From positions 1-40,470 of the IMG/VR virus record IMGVR_UViG_3300043449_000441: 40,470 bases of DNA; one strand, written 5' to 3'. Numbering within the stretch: position 1 is the first letter of the stretch; the number at the start of each line of letters is the position of its first letter. The stretch comes from a virus. The position numbers and the translations under genes are program-made. The notes under the pieces are model-generated. The model was not told where the DNA came from, made no database searches, and was given only the letters and a program-made list of their open reading frames with translations. Shown piece by piece: positions 39,786 through 40,470 of this stretch.

Positions 39786-39812
39786 GCCCCGCCGAAAGGC
39801 GGGGCTTTTTTT
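39786..39812 (+). terminator. Intrinsic terminator of the 217-aa gene
   Basis: GCCCCGCC pairs with GGCGGGGC around a GAAA tetraloop, followed by seven T (39806-39812). A textbook GNRA-looped terminator. Confidence 0.95.
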
Positions 39813-39819
39813 GCCCCTT

Positions 39820-39946
39820 GATTTTCGAAACCAGTTATTTAAGAGCGCGCGCGTGAGTTAAGCAAACGGTAGATGACACCCCGTCAGGGGTGGGTCGCAG
39901 GACGCTTCGCTATTTAGTGACCTACAACACAATAGGACGCTAAATA
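39820..39946 (+). repeat. Intergenic cassette, copy 2: 25-base core plus hairpin
   Basis: Core 39830-39854 matches copy 1 (23/25). The palindrome TATTTAGTGACCTA (39911-39924) with TAGGACGCTAAATA (39933-39946) has an eight-base loop, 12 Watson-Crick pairs, one G-T pair and one mismatch. Unlike copy 1, it sits inside the large inverted-arm element and no TTGACA follows. Confidence 0.75.
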
Positions 39947-39973
39947 AGGTTCTATCATTTACCGTTTGCTTAA
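39858..39973 (+). other. Structured element with 19-base terminal inverted arms and two internal hairpins
   Basis: TTAAGCAAACGGTA plus GATGA (39858-39876) is complementary to 39955-39973 (perfect over the first 14 bases, one mismatch in 19). Inside are hairpin CACCCC-GTCA-GGGGTG (39877-39892) starting directly at the arm, and the cassette hairpin (39911-39946). As RNA or cruciform DNA this forms a three-way junction. No ORF spans it in a convincing way. It could be a structured ncRNA, an origin structure, an attachment/recombination site or a MITE-like insertion. Confidence 0.65.
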
Positions 39974-39994
39974 ATGATGCGCGGCTCGGTTTTT

Positions 39995-40367
39995 TGTTCC
40001 GGTAGTTCCGTTACTGTTCTGCTAACGGAACACGTTTTCCTGTTTAAAATCAACGACTTACACGCTTGTTCCGATGTTCCGGCTTTTTTAGAGGGGTACG
40101 GGCAAATCTCGTGTAAATGCAGATCGAACGTCCTTTGCGGCAAGTGCGTTTTCACTCAGATTTTCCATACCCTCTTTTTTCACCGGAACAGAACAACCTA
40201 CTATATATAGTATATTTATATAATTATTTTTTAAAAAAACGAGGTTTTATGCGGCATCTCAGCCCTTTCTTACTGTTCTGGCAACACCAAAATCACCGGA
40301 ACAAGCCACGAGAGAATGCGGGTTTTCAGCCATTTTTTGTTCCGATTACCCATCCAACACCGGAACA
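39995..40367 (+). repeat. Cluster of TGTTCCG/CGGAACA repeats (iteron- or operator-like)
   Basis: Exact copies at 39995, 40067, 40075 and 40338 on plus, and 40026, 40184, 40297 and 40361 as CGGAACA, many extended to TGTTCCGG, with a partial at 40005 and near matches TGTTCTG at 40015 and 40274. Eight 7-mer hits in about 370 bases versus well under one expected. The repeats fall in different reading frames, so coding does not explain them. Consistent with an initiator-binding array. Confidence 0.8.
40201..40240. other. AT-rich tract (candidate DNA unwinding element)
   Basis: 37 of 40 bases are A or T, with runs such as TATATATAG and TTTTTTAAAAAAA. It lies within the TGTTCCG repeat cluster, an arrangement common to replication origins. 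It also contains possible -10-like sequence, so a promoter role is not excluded. Confidence 0.65.
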
Positions 40368-40425
40368 ACTATCGTATTTAAACCCCTTGTACCATATGTC
40401 AATTTATGGTATACTTATAGAGTAG
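40249..40425 (+). CDS. Possible small ORF inside the control region, 58 aa
   Basis: ATG 40249 has GAGG five bases upstream (AACGAGGTTTT). The peptide starts MRHLSPFLLFWQHQNHRNKP and ends LNPLYHMSIYGILIE; it has no family match I recognise. It crosses three repeats and the edge promoter, so it may be fortuitous. Low confidence. Confidence 0.25.
   Translation: MRHLSPFLLFWQHQNHRNKPRENAGFQPFFVPITHPTPEQLSYLNPLYHMSIYGILIE
40387..40415 (+). promoter_or_regulatory. Rightward promoter with operator-like inverted repeat at window edge
   Basis: TTGTAC (40387-40392), 17-base spacer, TATACT (40410-40415). The spacer and flanks hold the perfect inverted repeat TACCATA (40390-40396) and TATGGTA (40405-40411), centred where a repressor would block RNA polymerase. 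The leader to the edge (ATCAACCTACACAG) resembles the 38.58 kb leader ATCAACCAACAGAAAGGG, so a gene start probably lies just beyond 40470. Confidence 0.75.
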
Positions 40426-40470
40426 TAGAGCAGTTCAGCAACACGCGCAGTTAATTATCAACCTACACAG

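Noticed and set aside
39858-39973. tRNA or tmRNA inside the structured element
   Set aside because: GGTTCTATC looks like a T-loop, but no acceptor-anticodon-D arm layout of tRNA size fits; the stem lengths are wrong.
39858-39973. Retron msr-msd
   Set aside because: Inverted arms are suggestive, but there is no reverse transcriptase in the window and no branching G can be assigned; left as one possibility only.
39974-40210. 78-aa plus-strand frame starting at the arm of the structured element
   Set aside because: Contains five TGTTCCG repeats in different frames and has no ribosome site; low plausibility.
1-40470. Prophage with integration genes
   Set aside because: No integrase, excisionase, att core or host genes seen; terminase and structural genes fill the left 37.7 kb. 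Lytic or temperate lifestyle cannot be decided from this window.

Overview
The window looks like part of a tailed double-stranded DNA phage of short-tailed (podovirus) type. It carries small and large terminase, a P22-like portal with a Gln-rich C-terminal helix, scaffold, major capsid protein, two adaptor-like proteins, a P22 gp10-like hub, collar and fibre genes, a holin/endolysin pair and three very large Ala/Gly-rich proteins that look like ejection proteins. I see no sheath, tail tube or tape-measure gene, no integrase, no rRNA and no tRNA. The small-gene repertoire (a TPAWQRKEGK-type protein, proteins ending in SRADGIAxRGKT, a phage GroES) resembles uncultured aquatic phages. A Gram-negative, perhaps betaproteobacterial, host is my inference and not demonstrated by the sequence.

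Layout. From 37677 down to position 1 almost every base codes on the minus strand in one tightly packed late module, mostly with TAATG/ATGA overlaps. In transcription order: terS, terL, HExxH protein, small basic protein, portal, small protein, GroES-like co-chaperonin, scaffold, accessory protein, decoration-like protein and major capsid protein (37677-28463). A strong terminator hairpin follows the capsid gene. Next come beta-rich virion and fibre proteins (28325-23911), then a run of small basic proteins with a shared C-terminal tag (23910-18374), adaptors (19954-19214 and 18371-17643), more fibre/virion proteins (17624-14753), lysis (14750-13212), a second fibre cassette with collar and assembly chaperone (13199-10641), the tail hub (10407-8314), and finally the ejection-type proteins (7630 to the left edge, where the last gene runs off the window without a stop).

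Right of terS the architecture changes. An HNH endonuclease gene (38360-37839, minus) lies back to back with two rightward genes (38596-38898 and 39126-39779). Each of these two has its own near-consensus sigma70 promoter and a classic GNRA/TTCG-loop terminator. A G-quadruplex motif sits just upstream of the first promoter. From 39780 to the right end there is no convincing gene. That stretch holds a repeated intergenic cassette, a 116-base element with 19-base terminal inverted arms enclosing two hairpins, eight copies of TGTTCCG/CGGAACA around a 40-base AT tract, and at the edge a promoter whose spacer is covered by an inverted repeat. This looks like a replication origin or early control region with early genes continuing rightward past the window.

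How it works together: the leftward module builds the procapsid, packages DNA, assembles a short tail with several receptor-binding candidates, lyses the cell and supplies proteins to be ejected with DNA. The right-hand region probably sets early expression and replication. The least explained parts are the tagged small-protein cluster with its shared GG-hydrophobic motif, and the structured/iteron region at the right end.
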